NCBI RefSeq assembly: GCF_020740795.1
Contig: NC_067282.1
Span: 148,662,858 to 148,726,857, forward strand
DNA length: 64,000 nucleotides
Direction of reading: 5' to 3'
From: Apus apus
Lineage: Eukaryota > Chordata > Aves > Apodiformes > Apodidae
The notes under the pieces were generated by a model. The model did no database searches. It saw only the letters and a program-made list of their open reading frames with translations, and was not told where the DNA came from. Shown here piece after piece: positions 11,210 through 23,451 of this stretch; the first letter of the stretch is position 1, and the number at the start of each line of letters is the position of its first letter. The position numbers and the translations under genes were made by a program.

Positions 11210-14200
11210 CTAAAATAACAATATAGGAAAAACAAACAAAAATCCCCGTTTTACTTTCAAGACTTCTCTCCAAGTTTTTCCCAATTTAGAACTCCAAAAT
11301 AAATTACAACCCACATAATGTAACTGAGGAATTTTAATACTCTTTATCGCTACTGTACCTAAAGTTTCAACCATTGCACTAAACAAGATGGTTAACATCT
11401 GCCATCTGTGATCAGTTCCCCATCTTCTCAAGGACAGAACTATCTGTGCAAAGTAGGAATTTTGAGGAGGATTTTTGTCTGATGTTTTACGATAAAAATG
11501 CAGTAAGAATGTGGAATATAAAACGTTATTTTGTAACATATCTACTAGAAAAAAAAGAGAAATTGAATGCATTGAAAATGCATGTTGTTTATACACAAAT
11601 TCATAGCATATGTACACCCCCTTGTTTCCAAAGCACAGATAATATGGTAATTTTCCCAGAAGGAGCATTTTCTAAAATGATGCAAGCACAATGTGCAATA
11701 TTGAGACATTTATATCAGTAGCTCAGTTGATTTATAACCAGTTTGAGTCTGAACCTTCAAACCCACAATTCTGCTGCTTTTACCTATCCATCAGAACAGC
11801 ATCATATTTCACAGGAGCACAACTGCAAGCACCATCAAGTACCATCATAAAGCTGAGCTACTAAGGCAAATGGCTGCCTCCACAGAAAGAACACTGATTT
11901 TTTTCAGATTACTTGATTTTATAATCCCATCCATAGAAACTATTACAGTGATCCATGACTTTCTTATTCTACAGTGAGGTAAATAATGGAAAACTTATCC
12001 TAGTTGCAAAAAAACACACACACCCCAACTATGCAAACATTCCACTTTTACATATATTTAGTTTTATGAGAAACATGGTCTTGTATTTAGTGTTAAATAC
12101 ATTTTGTCTAAAGTTTCAGAATTTTGGTAAGTCTTAATGCAAAATATATCCTAAAATAACAGGTTGAAGTAGTTAATGTAGAACACACCAAAGAAGAATA
12201 TTTAGTATATAGAAAAGTATTCTCACCCATGTATTAAGGCTTATCACAAAGGCTGCAAACTCAAGCAATTACTACTTTGATCTTATCTTGGCGGAGCTAA
12301 AATTACTCCTGGAAAAACTGCTGCAGAGTTTTTAGAAGTCACTATCCTGTATTGACTGGTAACAACCTCTGCAGCAAAGCTAGCAGAAAAGATAGTAAGA
12401 TACCTTTCACTGGGCTATCTAAAAGTAGAAAGATATTAGAATGAGACAAATTCCAAAAGCGAAGTAATTTTTCCTTATCTAACCATGCTACAGTATATTA
12501 TCTCTGCTTCCTTTGTGGTGCCTTTTTTTCCCTCTTTTCTCCTCTTTCTGTGAACTAAGAAAAGAGTTCTTACTCAGAGTATACAAATACACAATTCCTT
12601 TATTTAGTAACTATAGTTCTGTTCTAACAAACTTAACAAAAATGACAAAAAATGCACTGATGTAAAGCTCTTGAACTACTCACCGCCCAGCTAAAAACAC
12701 CCTTCCCTCAATTTGCAGTGAAGATCCCTGTGTGTACTAAAATTGGTCACAGGGAAAGGCATAGTTCTTTCTACAGCTATTTATTTAAAATTTTGCAACT
12801 TCTCTCCTTTTCCCCTCTGTTTTCCCCCCAAGACACAAATCATACTGTATCCCTGCTACTTTTCTTTCTCTCCCTTTGTCTGCTTATCTCATATGGAGGG
12901 AAGGTGAGGCATTAGCATGTAGCAGATGCTGAGTAATTGATTTAAAGGTTAGAATGGGAGAATAGCTCTAATGTAGTACATTTAGTAAAATATAAAAGGA
13001 CACAAAATAAGTTCCAAGTCTTTGCCACATTTTTTGAGAGGTTGCCAGTTTTATTAAAAGATAAAGTCTGCTGGTCAGCAAAGAACCTCTGCTGCAAACA
13101 CTGAGCAGCAAAATACAGATTCAATGGTGACCATTACCCTAATTAATCACTAATTAAAAAAATTCCTTCACTTGTACATCAACAATTAGCCCACTGTACT
13201 TTTTATTATGGGACTTCCACCAACACAGGAAAGGAAATTAAAATTCAGAATAGTATACCTTTTACAATAAAGTTATTTTTTAATCCCACTAACAACTAAA
13301 GAACTTGCTAGAATATACTCATGAAAACAGGGAGAGTATTTAACTATCTGCACCAGTCTCCAAGAATGAGGAGCTAGTCCAAGAATGTAGTCCAAGAATT
13401 ACAAAGAGCACTAGAAATAAGTAAAGTATATATTTCCTTTTTTCTGGGAAAAAATAATAATGCACATAGACAAAACTGAAATCAGCCCAGCCAATGAGCA
13501 ACTAATACTAATCAAGAATTATTTAATTGGTAACTTAAAAATAAAAAGTAACTATAATAACAATGTAAAATACTAACACACATATACATGTTATCGTGCC
13601 ACAGAAATGTTTTGTAAGATGATTAAAAAAAAAGGAAAAAATGGAGAAGACAGTCTCATTAGTGTATGATTCCTTAATTACAACCAAAATAAATACAATT
13701 TATATCTGCAGTGCCACAGAACCATTTCAGAAGTCAGCAAGGGAACAGAGCACAGGACTTTTTTTTTAGCTGTGGGAGACTCTACTGTAGAACACCTTAC
13801 TATAAGAACCTAAAAAGACATTAACCTTGAGATCCATCTTTAACGGAAGGATGGGCCATCTTTCTCTGCATACCCAATTCAAAGAAGAAAATGTATGCTA
13901 CAATAGCTGGAGAATAGGAAAAGGGAATAAATTACTCCTCTTTTAGGGCTCTTCACTCAATTTTTGATAGATTTATAGCAGATACCTTACATGGTAAAAG
14001 GAATCTTGCTCAGCCCAGCTCTGCTATAGAATTTGTACCATCCAACAGTGGAAGATCAGCTCCTAAAAGCACTTAGATCTTCAATGAACTTCTGACTGTG
14101 ACTTTACATTAAAAAAGGAAGGAGGGAAGAGGAAAGATAAAAGGTTCTCAACATAGTCCTCATTGATCTTAATTTATTTCAAGCCCTCATCCCTTTAGTA

Positions 14201-15139
14201 AACAGTGATACAAACTAATCTTCCAGTTTGGAGAACTCAGATACGTGATGTGTTATTCCTTGTGCAGAGTGTTTACTGTGACATACTGCTCAGTGCAGTG
14301 CCCCTGAAAACAGTGCAACCCCTGGTAGGAATTAAAAGTAAATTGGAAATATACGACTTCAAAGCTATTGGCAGGAACCTGAAAATAACCTTTTCAACCT
14401 GGATCCGAGATGCACGGAAGATACATGCATATACTTATGTCACGTTCTGTGAGGAAACTTCCACATCTAATATACTGGGTCTGCCTATTGCAGAGCACTC
14501 CCGGTGTTCTGACGGGGGAAGCGGAGCCAGCGACGGTCGCAGGGAGCCCTCTAGTGCTCTCCCCAGCTGCCCGACAACGAGTCACAGACACGGCTCTCAT
14601 TAACTTAAGAGCTGTTCAGGCAAAAAGAACTGTTGATTTTTTGCTAATAAAATCCCCTCGTTTGATAGATTTGCCATTATTTTTAAAGCAATCAGATGAA
14701 CTTTTAAGAAACTATGCACATGATGGTCAACAAATGATGTTTCATTTGGCCCTAGCCTAGGTAAAAATGTTAGTCCTTTCTCTTGCCTCTTGTGGGTATG
14801 CTCTGAAGCATCCTCTCAAACCAAAGGCTGCGCACGGGTGTACAGCTCTGTTAACAGACAAGCAGAAAGCTCATACATAAATAATTTCTCCCTTCTGGTC
14901 TTGTTATCTGAAAACAACACTTCCCTTGCAGAAATGAGCCAGAAACTTACACTTTTATGTCAGTACATTTGAGTAGTTAGGATATAATAAATCATAGGAT
15001 AAAACAGTTATTCCAGAGTACACTACACAGCTGAATCCCACCTGCCTCATTACTAGCCCATGCACTGGGTTTCATTCTAAGATTCCCAGTGTGCTTGTTA
15101 TTCTAGCACTATACAAGCAGGGAAACAAAGAAGAACATC
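11210..15139. other. SLC41A2 intron (part of the large intron 5/6), no gene
   Basis: AT-rich except for a short CpG-bearing block at about 14,490-14,590. A 132-codon plus frame (14,205-14,603) and overlapping frames on both strands cross this block, but I see no family resemblance or splice context. The block carries a CTCF-like motif (listed separately). Confidence 0.45.
14543..14557 (-). promoter_or_regulatory. CTCF-like motif inside a small GC-rich block
   Basis: The minus strand reads GCACTAGAGGGCTCC. This matches the CTCF core CCASYAGRKGGCRSY except at two outer positions. It sits in an otherwise AT-rich intron within a roughly 100-bp CpG-bearing block, between AGAGCACT (14,492) and AGTGCTCT (14,553). 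It is a motif match only. Confidence 0.35.
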
Positions 15140-15530
15140 ATGTCTGTGGTGTGTGAGGCCAAAGGTCTCATCTAGTCCAGTATCTTGTGTTTGACTATGG
15201 TGAACAGTCAGGGTTGTGGAAAGAAAAAAAGAAAATTACAAGTTTAGAGTGATGCTTCTTTCAGGGGGCTCTGCCAGCTTCTGCTGCTGCTTGCCTTTGG
15301 GATTTCATCAACTTTCTCTCTGCTCCTGTCAGTCCAATACTACTCAATGGATTCTTCTCTGATAAATTTATCCAAATAGTAAGTTCAACATCCCAATCAC
15401 ACATTGTGTAAAAAAGTTTCTTCAACTTGTTTTTTAACCTGTTGCCTAATCATTTTCTGAATGTTTCCTTCCTGCCATTCACAACTTTATATACCTCTCC
15501 TGAGCTAAAGCTAATCCATTTTTTTTATTC
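15140..15530 (-). mobile_element. Probable ancient CR1-like LINE remnant
   Basis: 'aggtctcatctagtccagta' and, further on, 'cacattgtgtaaaaaagttt' and 'tatatacctctcctgagc' recall old amniote CR1-like 3' ends ('catctagcccagtatcctg', 'gttgtgtgaaaaagtatttcc', 'tacacctctatc'). It is heavily decayed and no ORF remains. Confidence 0.4.
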
Positions 15531-15647
15531 CTTGTTACTATTCATGGATCAAATACATGCATCTTGGAAACCACACATTTCCAAGGACTTTGTGATATGT
15601 TCTTACTTCAGAGAGACTCTCGGTTTCCTAAGAAATTCAAAGACATT

Positions 15648-15697
15648 GGGGAAGGAAAAAAAAAAGAAAAAAAAAAAAAGAAGAAAAAAAAAAAAGA
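15648..15697. repeat. Poly-purine (A/G) tract
   Basis: About 50 nt of almost pure A with interspersed G (A10 G A13 G and so on). It creates a lysine-rich chance ORF on plus and a phenylalanine-rich one on minus. It is simple sequence, not coding. Confidence 0.85.
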
Positions 15698-15699
15698 GC

Positions 15700-17205
15700 A
15701 GAAGCAGTAATTTTAGTGGCAACTAGATAATAACATATCTCACCAAAAGATAAGTACTTCCAGAAAACCATTTCGAAAGAAAACTGGGAGTAACTCTTAG
15801 AAGTGTACTGGAGTGCACTAATCCTTCCCACCCTACACGTGTGGGATCTTCTTTTCAACTGCAGTGGCTGACTAAAATGTGAGCAGCCATGACAGCTGCA
15901 AAAGTAGCAAAGGATCAGTTCAAACTGGCCCCACTTCTTGTTTTGTTCCTCCAAGATACATTAGGCCATCTGTAACTAGACATGTTAATTCCTGGACCTA
16001 TGTGAAAGAAAGAAAGAATTCCAAGTTTATATTCCCATCTTCTTTTGGGGAGTTAGTGGGGTTTTTTGAGGTTTTTTATATTTAAAAAAATAATTACTAT
16101 GTTTTGGAGGAAGTGAAATATTGGTAGTAATTCATTAAAAAAACCCCTTGTGTTACCTGAAATTTATATAAAGCATAAGAAGCAGCACTAGATATAGTCA
16201 CCAAACAATAGGTGTTGTTTATTTACAAATGACAAACGTAGCTACTATTAAGATCCAGCTACTATTAAAACACCAGCACACGTGATTAAGTTTAGCCTGT
16301 GGCCACGATTTTAAAAAATGGCAAGGAGTAGAGGAAGCTGCTTAAAAACAGTATGACTCAGTATTAATGATGTACTGTCTTTGAGTCATATGGGTTCAAC
16401 TTAGGCAATTATATGGAGAACATTACAATGCAAATACATAAAATAATATCCGTAGGGAAGAGATTTAGGAAACAAATGAAAAATCACTGACATACTCTTT
16501 GCAGTGTAGTTTACAAAACAACATTTTAAAAACCAAAAAGAAGTTTGACCTCCAGGACATAGATTTCTAAGAAACTTACTTTGAAATATGTACTACTTAA
16601 CATTTAAAGTCTGAAGTCTAGCATTAATTACTTAAATCAGACACAGTCCTGACTAGAATACATTTCAATCATAACCCTAACCCCAACTCTTGCCTCAGTA
16701 TTAACCCAAATTTAGCAACCTCTTGCAACTCCACACCTCCCCAGACAGCTAGCATATGCCAATAACCCCAGCTAACTCTCTTAGCTAACTTCTTTCCATC
16801 TAGGTGGTACACCGACTTCCCAGGCACTTCACTGACTAGCATAAACCCTAATTTTGAATGAATTCCAATAAAAAATATTGATTGATGGGACCTGAAATCT
16901 ATTTTAAGCAGAATAACCCAGTGTTTCAGTTTAGTAAGACTTTGGGGCATAGCAATAAACCTAGATAAACAGGCTCTAAATTCTATTTTTTATCCCAGTC
17001 CTAGCATTAGCTAGAGACACCAAACTTAATGATAACAGAAGCTCCCTCTCTAGACTTCTCATCAGGAGAAAAGGAGAGACGTTAAAAAATCTTTATTAGT
17101 TTTCTTTTCACTGTAGGTCTATAAACTTCCTTAAGAGAAGTAACTAAAGAAACTATTTGAGAAATAAATTAAAAGAATATAAAATATATAAGTATAGTTA
17201 TGAAA
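15700..17205. other. SLC41A2 intron, includes a CTAACCC-rich stretch
   Basis: No gene. Between 16,670 and 17,020 the plus strand is unusually rich in CCCTAA/CTAAC words (see findings). A 93-codon minus frame (16,950-16,669) overlapping it has no family resemblance. Confidence 0.45.
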
Positions 17206-17211
17206 TAACAA

Positions 17212-17234
17212 GGGGGGTGGGGGGTGGAGGGGGC
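17212..17234 (+). repeat. G-rich tract, possible G-quadruplex
   Basis: G6-T-G6-TGGA-G5 directly abuts the 5' edge of a CR1 fragment. Three long G runs can be split into four GGG tracts with short loops. It may be the junction product of a truncated LINE insertion. Confidence 0.5.
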
Positions 17235-17235
17235 A

Positions 17236-17508
17236 GTAACTAGCAACAAGATGAGAGAAAATGGCCTCAAGTTGTGCCGGGGAGGTTTAGGCTGGATATT
17301 TGGAAAAACTTATTAAAAGAAATGGTTATTAAGCTCTAGAACGGGCTGCCCAGGTGTTTAAAAATTGTACAGATACGGTGCTTAGGGACGTGGTTTATCA
17401 GTGGGCTGGTAGAGCTAGGTTAGTAGAGTTGGGTTAAAGGTTGGACTGGATGATCTTACAGGTCTTTTCCAAACCAAACAACTCTATGATTCTACAATTC
17501 TATGATTC
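17236..17508 (+). mobile_element. CR1 LINE 3' end fragment
   Basis: Reads 'gagaaaatggcctcaagttg', 'ggtttaggctggatatttgg', 'ggttggactggatgatctta' and ends in 'ctctatgattctacaattct atgattc'. This is the CR1 3' UTR with duplicated terminal ATTCTATG-type octamers. It is 5'-truncated and antisense to SLC41A2. Confidence 0.92.
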
Positions 17509-18351
17509 ATGGGGCAGATGAAGATACAGGAAAAAAAAAAGCAGACTGATTTTTTAGTTCCTCATTCTCTTTTTCCAAGCTTACATCTCCTTTGTGATAA
17601 TCAAGCATTTAATTACATCAGCTACTATCTGAACACATTTCTAATACAACCTACAGACATTTTCATTTTTAGCAAACATTGTGATGATGACCATTCTTCA
17701 GTGGTCTGCTCCTTGAAGAGAGTAGGATTTAGACAGTGCAGGTCTTAGAAATCAGAAAAAGTGTCAAAGGGGCTGTAGAAAGATACATGTAACTGGTAGA
17801 AAAAAACTGCAGGCCGAAAAAAAAATAGTAATTAATTAAAAAATTTGTTTTGAGTTGTTTATGTGTAATCCACCTGTTTACTATTGCTGTTAGTGGGAAA
17901 ATAAGCAAACAGCCAAAATCTGTCAAGAAGCCAGACAGAACTGAAGCATGAAGTAGGATTAGATTATTGCCCTCTGTAGTCAGTCATCAGCAAAGGCCTC
18001 TCCTTTGCTGCTCAGGTGTTCAGGGTGGTTCTACATTTTTTCATCTTTCATGACAGAACTGCTGTTCTGAAGAAAGCTATAGCTACATTAGCAGATTTAT
18101 GTTTGAGATATAGTCACCAAATTTGTAAGACAAAACAAAACAAAAAAAGAAAACAGAAGAGAGCAGGGCCATTACTTGGAGAAGTTGGAAGTGGTTACTT
18201 TGTATACAGAAAGGCAAAAGGAAATGCTGGTAAAATAAAACAGGAAACAGGAGGGAGACATGGAAGCATCGCAGTGTGAGGAAAATGAGATAGAAATGAA
18301 CTGAGGAAACAATTGCAAAGCACAAATCTATCTAAAATTAGGCTTCACTTT
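17509..18351. other. SLC41A2 intron between CR1 copies
   Basis: No gene and no recognised repeat. Short frames only. Confidence 0.5.
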
Positions 18352-20644
18352 CACAGAATCATGGAACCACAAAATGTTAGGGGGGGTGGAAGGGTCCTCA
18401 GAAGATCATCAAGTCCAACACCCCTGCCAGACCAGGACCACCTAGGGCAGGTCGCACAGGAACGCGTCCGGACAGGTCTTGAGAATCTCCAGAGAAGGAG
18501 ACTCCACAACCTCTCTGGGCAGCCTGTGCCATTCCTCTGTAACCCTCACAGTAAAGAATTTTTACCTCATGTTGGGGTGGAACTTCCTGTGCTCTAGTTT
18601 GCATCCATTGCCCCTTGTACTATCACAGGCATGACTGAAAAGAGACTGGCTCCTCCTTCTTGACACCCACTCTTCAGATATTTATATACATTAATAAGAT
18701 CCCCTCTCAGTCTTCTCTTCTCTAGACTAAATAGCCCCAGGTCTCTCAGCCTTTCCTCATAAGGCAGGTGTTCCAGTTCCTTAATCACCCTTGTAGCCTC
18801 AGTTGGACTCTCTCATGTAGATCGCTGTTCCTCTTGAACTGGGGAGCCCAGAACTGGACACAATACCCCAGATGTGGTCTTACTAGGGCAAGTAGAGGGG
18901 GAGGAGAACCTCCCTTGATCTGCTGGACACATTCCTCCTAATGCACCCCAGGATACCATTGGCCTTCTTGGCCACAAGGGCACAATGCTGCCCCATGGAT
19001 AACTTGTTGTCTACCAGGACTCCAAGGTGCAGGACTCTACACTTATTCTTGCTGAACCTCATTAGGTTCCTCTTTGCCCAGCTCTCCAGTCTCTCCAAAT
19101 CCTGCTGAATGGCCACACAGCCTTATGGTGAGTCAGTCAGTCCTCCCAGTTTCTTATCATCAGCAAACTTGCTGATAGTTACAGGTCTCCAGCTGGACTC
19201 TGCATCATTGGTCACTACCCTCTGGGCATTATTGTTTAGCCAGTTCTCGGTCCATCTCACTGTCCACTCTTCTGCCCTTCTACCCTGTACTTCCTGAGCT
19301 TGCTCACAAGGATGTTATGGGAGACAGTGTCAAAAGCCTTGCTAAGGTCAAGGTAGACTATATCCACTGGTCTCCGTGCATCTACCCATTCAATTACAAC
19401 ATCATAGAAGGCTATCAGGTTAGTCAAACATGATTTCCTCTTGGCAAATCTATGCTGGCTACTCTTGATAACCTTCCTCTCTTCAATGTGCTTAGAGATG
19501 ACCTCCAGAATGAGATGCTCCATCATTTTTCCAGGCAAGGCTGACTGGTCTCTAGTTTCCTGGATCATCCTTCTTGTGCTTTTTGAAGACTGGAGTGACA
19601 TTGGCTTCCTCCAGTCCTCAAGGCTCCTTTCCTGTTTGCCTTGATCTTTGGAAAAGGATGGAGAGTGATAAGGCAACAACATCACCCAGCTCTCTCAACA
19701 CTTAGGTGCATCCCATTGGGGCCCATGGACTTGTGCACATTCAATTTACCCAACTGATCTCTAACCCAATCCTCACTGACCAGTGAAGAGTCATCCTTTC
19801 TCCAGGCTTTATCTCTTACATCCAGGGTCTGGGATTCACAAGGGCTGGTCTTATGAGTAAAGACTGAAGCAAATAAAGTATTTAGTAACTCTGCCTTCTC
19901 TGCATCCTCTGTTACCAGGGCTCCCACCTCATTCATGTAATCTAGAGGCTACTTCCAGCTGACTGGAGAAGGCATCATCAATATCTTCTTCCTGGTTTGG
20001 TGGTCTATAGCAGACATTCATAATAGTTTTGCTCACATTTGCATGTCCCTTAATTCTTACCCATAAGTTTTCAACACGTTCTTCCTCCCGCCCTGGGTAG
20101 AGCTCAATGCATTCCAGTTGCTCTTGTACATAAAGAGCAATTCCACCGCCTCGCCTTGTGGGTCTCTCTTTCCTGCAGAATGCATAGTCATCCATGACAA
20201 CATTCCAGTCATGGGAGCTGTCCTACCATGTCTCAGGAAATGCAGTTATATCATAGCCCTGTAACCTAATGCAGATCTCCAGATCTCCAGCCCCTTCTGC
20301 TTATTCCCCACACTGCGTGCAGTGGTGTATAAGCATTTCAGAGAGGGAGTCAAGCACTAAGTTTTTGCTCTTGAAGAGTGGCAGCCCTTCTGATTTTCAA
20401 AAATGCTAGCACACTGCCCCACAAGTGCTTGGCTACTACACCCAGGGGCCTCACTAGCACGTTCAGCTACATCCCCCTCCTCCTTTTAAACCTAGTTTAA
20501 AGCCCTGTCAATCAGCCCCACAATCTCTTGTGCAAAGACCCCCTCTCCCCTTTGAGAAAGGTGTTTCCCATGAGGTGCCAGCAAGCCTGGTGCTGTATAG
20601 GCCATTCAGTTGTCAAAAAAGCCAAAACTGTTGTGGTGACATGA
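18352..20644 (-). mobile_element. Long CR1 LINE, ~2.3 kb, EN and RT remnants
   Basis: This is the most complete CR1 of the window, minus strand, with its 3' end at 18,352 ('cacagaatcatggaaccac' on plus). From 5' to 3' of the element, 20,195-19,929 is an APE-type endonuclease piece (RRGGGIALYVQEQLECIEL, VCYRPPNQEED). 19,936-19,682 is the linker. 19,685-19,257 is the RT start (VDIVYLDLSKAFDTVSHNIL). Near 19,130-19,180 FADDKKLGG-like sequence is joined too early, so the SGVPQGS...INDL block is missing: an internal deletion. 19,116-18,594 is the C-terminal part. Frameshifts throughout show it is inactive. It lies in an SLC41A2 intron, sense orientation. Confidence 0.93.
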
Positions 20645-21261
20645 ACTACAAAGTCATGTATTAACGGACTGTATTTGTCTGTTCATTCCTGTGTCATTGC
20701 CTGAAACTGGAAGAAGAGACTTTGAATACATACTTGTTGTAAACTTGCTGTTGTAACTCAAAGTACTTAAACTGCTGTTATTTTGATTTCTGGACATAGC
20801 TGCAGCTCAATATATATATGCATTTTGTTTAAAACCACACCCCAGGAAGAAAAAGTTCTCGAGGCAGAACTCCTCTCCCAGCAGCTGATCAAGATAGCCA
20901 ATTCAACTCCTTCCCCCTTGAAGGGAGGACACTTCAAGAGGGCTCTGGGAAGCAAATATTTGATTTAGAGCCGAGCATTCAAGAAAACCTGGATGAAGAC
21001 AGGTTTCCTCCTCCCCAAAAAAGCGGAGTAAGTTCTGCAACTACAGTTTCTAATTCACATGTAGATTGACTGTGATACTGCTAGAGACTTTCAGATATTA
21101 GTAGATTGTGGTTAGTGACTTCTATAATCTCCAAAAACGTCATATATAATGCTGAAATGTTGACGAAGAAGGTAGTTAAACCAAGATTTTCTAAACCTCC
21201 CCCCAACTCTGCCTTCTCCACACTCTTCTAAGCCAAAAAATACACTTAGAAACATACTTAC
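20645..21261. other. SLC41A2 intron, no gene
   Basis: Unassigned sequence between the long CR1 and coding exon 5. The donor GTAAGT of exon 5 is at 21,261. Confidence 0.45.
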
Positions 21262-21408
21262 CAAGGCAAGTATAAAGACCCTGACTTATCCATGCTAGTA
21301 TGGCAAGAGTGATAAGATCTCCAAAACTTGCTGCAATAGGAGTGGCAACATTGTCAGGATTAATACCAGTCTTCTTTGATCCAACAATAACTCCAACCAT
21401 TATTATTC
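21262..21408 (-). CDS. SLC41A2: SLC41A2 coding exon 5 (residues 294-342 plus one base)
   Basis: This 147-nt exon encodes [20 protein letters not shown], then [20 protein letters not shown] and ISQGLYTCL. The acceptor TTTTAG|GAATAA is at 21,408 and the donor CTTG|GTAAGT at 21,262/21,261, phase 1 at both ends. The [15 protein letters not shown] block is a hallmark of the first MgtE half, with the conserved Asp and Asn thought to contact Mg2+ in the bacterial MgtE family. Confidence 0.97.
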
Positions 21409-23306
21409 CTAAAATCAACAAAGAAGACTGTACAGTAACCATATCTACTACTGTAGCTCCACAGAAAATTCCAAGATAATGGCACTTTCAAACCTGATAA
21501 AAGAGAAGGCAGTGCTTTTGTCCCAAGATGATGGTTCTTCCCACCTGCCTTTTTATTATTATTTTTTTTAGTTTTAACCATTTTTTAAAATGAGATAACA
21601 TATTTAAAACATACAGTAAGCATACACACACACAAATGAAGAACCATCTGGACAACGAACTGTTTTGCTTAGGATTAGAATCAGCACTATTGAAATTATA
21701 AATAAGCCATTTCCTGAAGAAAAAAAAAATGCAGTGTATTATTTCTACACCCTATAAATTTTAGCTAACTGAAATTTAAATTACACTAGGCTGAAAACAA
21801 CATAAGATTAAATATGTTGACATCTGATACTGTGCAATACTTCCAGTCATGGACTTAGCACCAAAAATCAAGAAGTTACATAATAAATTAAAAACTAGAT
21901 AATATATTAAAATGTTAGTTGCTATACAGTTAAAACATTTTAAATTGAAGATGTTTGTTTCTATTTTTTTTCCTATAAACAGCAAGACCACCTTTTTAAG
22001 AGGCATTTCCCTGCAGAATGCAAGTGTTTACTAAAAATAAATCGCACATTGTTATTAACAGTCTTCTTTGGCATAACTTAAGTAATTTCCCTCTCATCGT
22101 AAAATACCTGTAAGAGCTTCAACTGTCTATACAATTCTATATGTTACTTCAAAGAGTTTTTCAAACACTGGTATTATAATTTTCATGTATTTTAGCAATA
22201 TTATGTATTGTAGGCTACACTAGGAGTTCAGTTTCAGAGAAATTGCCTAAAGAATTACACTCCATTAAATTCTCAAATTGTAGGACCACAATATTTCAAA
22301 AGAACCTGTTTCATGTGTAGGAGGATGAATCTTAGAAAGTAATTTCCTGTGCTGGCCCATCGCCAGATAACAACAAAAGTTTCTCCTAATGTTCAAATTA
22401 TACATGAAAATGGAAAAAAATGCATTCATGTTCCCCAGTTCTCTTACTGCTCTTAATTCTGCACATGATCAAACTCAACGGCTTTGTAGTCACTAAAAAA
22501 AAGTGTGTGCTTTTATTCCATGCAAAGTGTTAACAATTTTGTAATTTTCACATAAGCAAGCATATCGAATTAGTAAAAAAAAGGGACATTAAGCATTTAA
22601 CTTGAATTACTATTATTAAGACTACTGACTATGTATTTTCATTAAACACATCACAAGTAGAAGTACTTTTTATCCCCCTCATGTCCATTAACTTCCATTT
22701 TTTATGTTTAAATGTTTCCTGACAATTGGGAAGAGACGATTAAATTCCCCATGCCATATGACTCTGGACAGATACTGACACTCTGCGTAGAGAGGGACTT
22801 GAACATGGCCCAAATGCTTCACGTAACAAGTCAATTCACTCACTTCAGATGCAAACCAATGCACAAACCAACACCTAAGCAGCATGGGCAACCAGGAAGT
22901 TTGGATTCACCTGAGCTAACATCCAGGCTCACTCGAGCTTAGTTACACAAAGTTCTACCTGTTTAGTACTAAGAATATAATTTGTATAATAATAAATATC
23001 GAAAGCAGGAAAGAAAAGTCCTCTATCATACTAGGTAAAATCTAAACAGGATAATTTTTGTTTCAGATATGCTCAGAAGGTCATGTAAATCAAAATGCTT
23101 CAAAGAATATGACAGGAATGCAATACACAAGGCCTGTTTTTCTGCATATTAAACATACAAACTGCAAAAGGGCATCCTGTCCTCAGCTGTGTCTCAGATG
23201 AATTACCTCACTGGATTTAAACTGTTAAGGAATAGTAACATAACATACATTCAGCATCCACAGAAAACCAAAAAAGTGCAAAAAGTAACAGGCATACTCC
23301 TTTTAC
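21409..23306. other. SLC41A2 intron 4
   Basis: The intron between coding exons 4 and 5 (GTAAAA...TTTTAG). It is AT-rich, with no repeat or gene recognised. A 76-codon plus frame at 22,712-22,942 has no support. Confidence 0.7.
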
Positions 23307-23451
23307 CTTGTAGAAGAGAAGCTATGAAGGCAGTTGCTACGCTGCTAGAACACAGAAGGATTGAATGATCGAAGCGGTACTTGCCCTCTGGAATCCAGCC
23401 CAATATAACTGCTGCCACTGCTGCCAGAAAACCCACTACTGTTGCCTGAAC
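23307..23451 (-). CDS. SLC41A2: SLC41A2 coding exon 4 (residues 246-293 plus one base)
   Basis: This 145-nt exon encodes [20 protein letters not shown], then a short polar loop ([10 protein letters not shown]), then [18 protein letters not shown]. The acceptor is TCCAG|GTT at 23,451 and the donor is CAAG|GTAAAA at 23,307/23,306, phase 1. It supplies two hydrophobic segments of the first MgtE half. Confidence 0.96.

Noticed and set aside
14205-14760. Overlapping 132- and 116-codon plus ORFs
   Set aside because: They overlap each other and a minus ORF in a GC-richer block, with no recognised domain or splice context.
15427-15954. Lys-rich and Phe-rich ORFs
   Set aside because: Their striking composition comes from the poly-purine tract at 15,648-15,697.
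19257-20195. Endonuclease/RT ORFs as an intact active LINE
   Set aside because: Frames are broken repeatedly and part of the RT is deleted.
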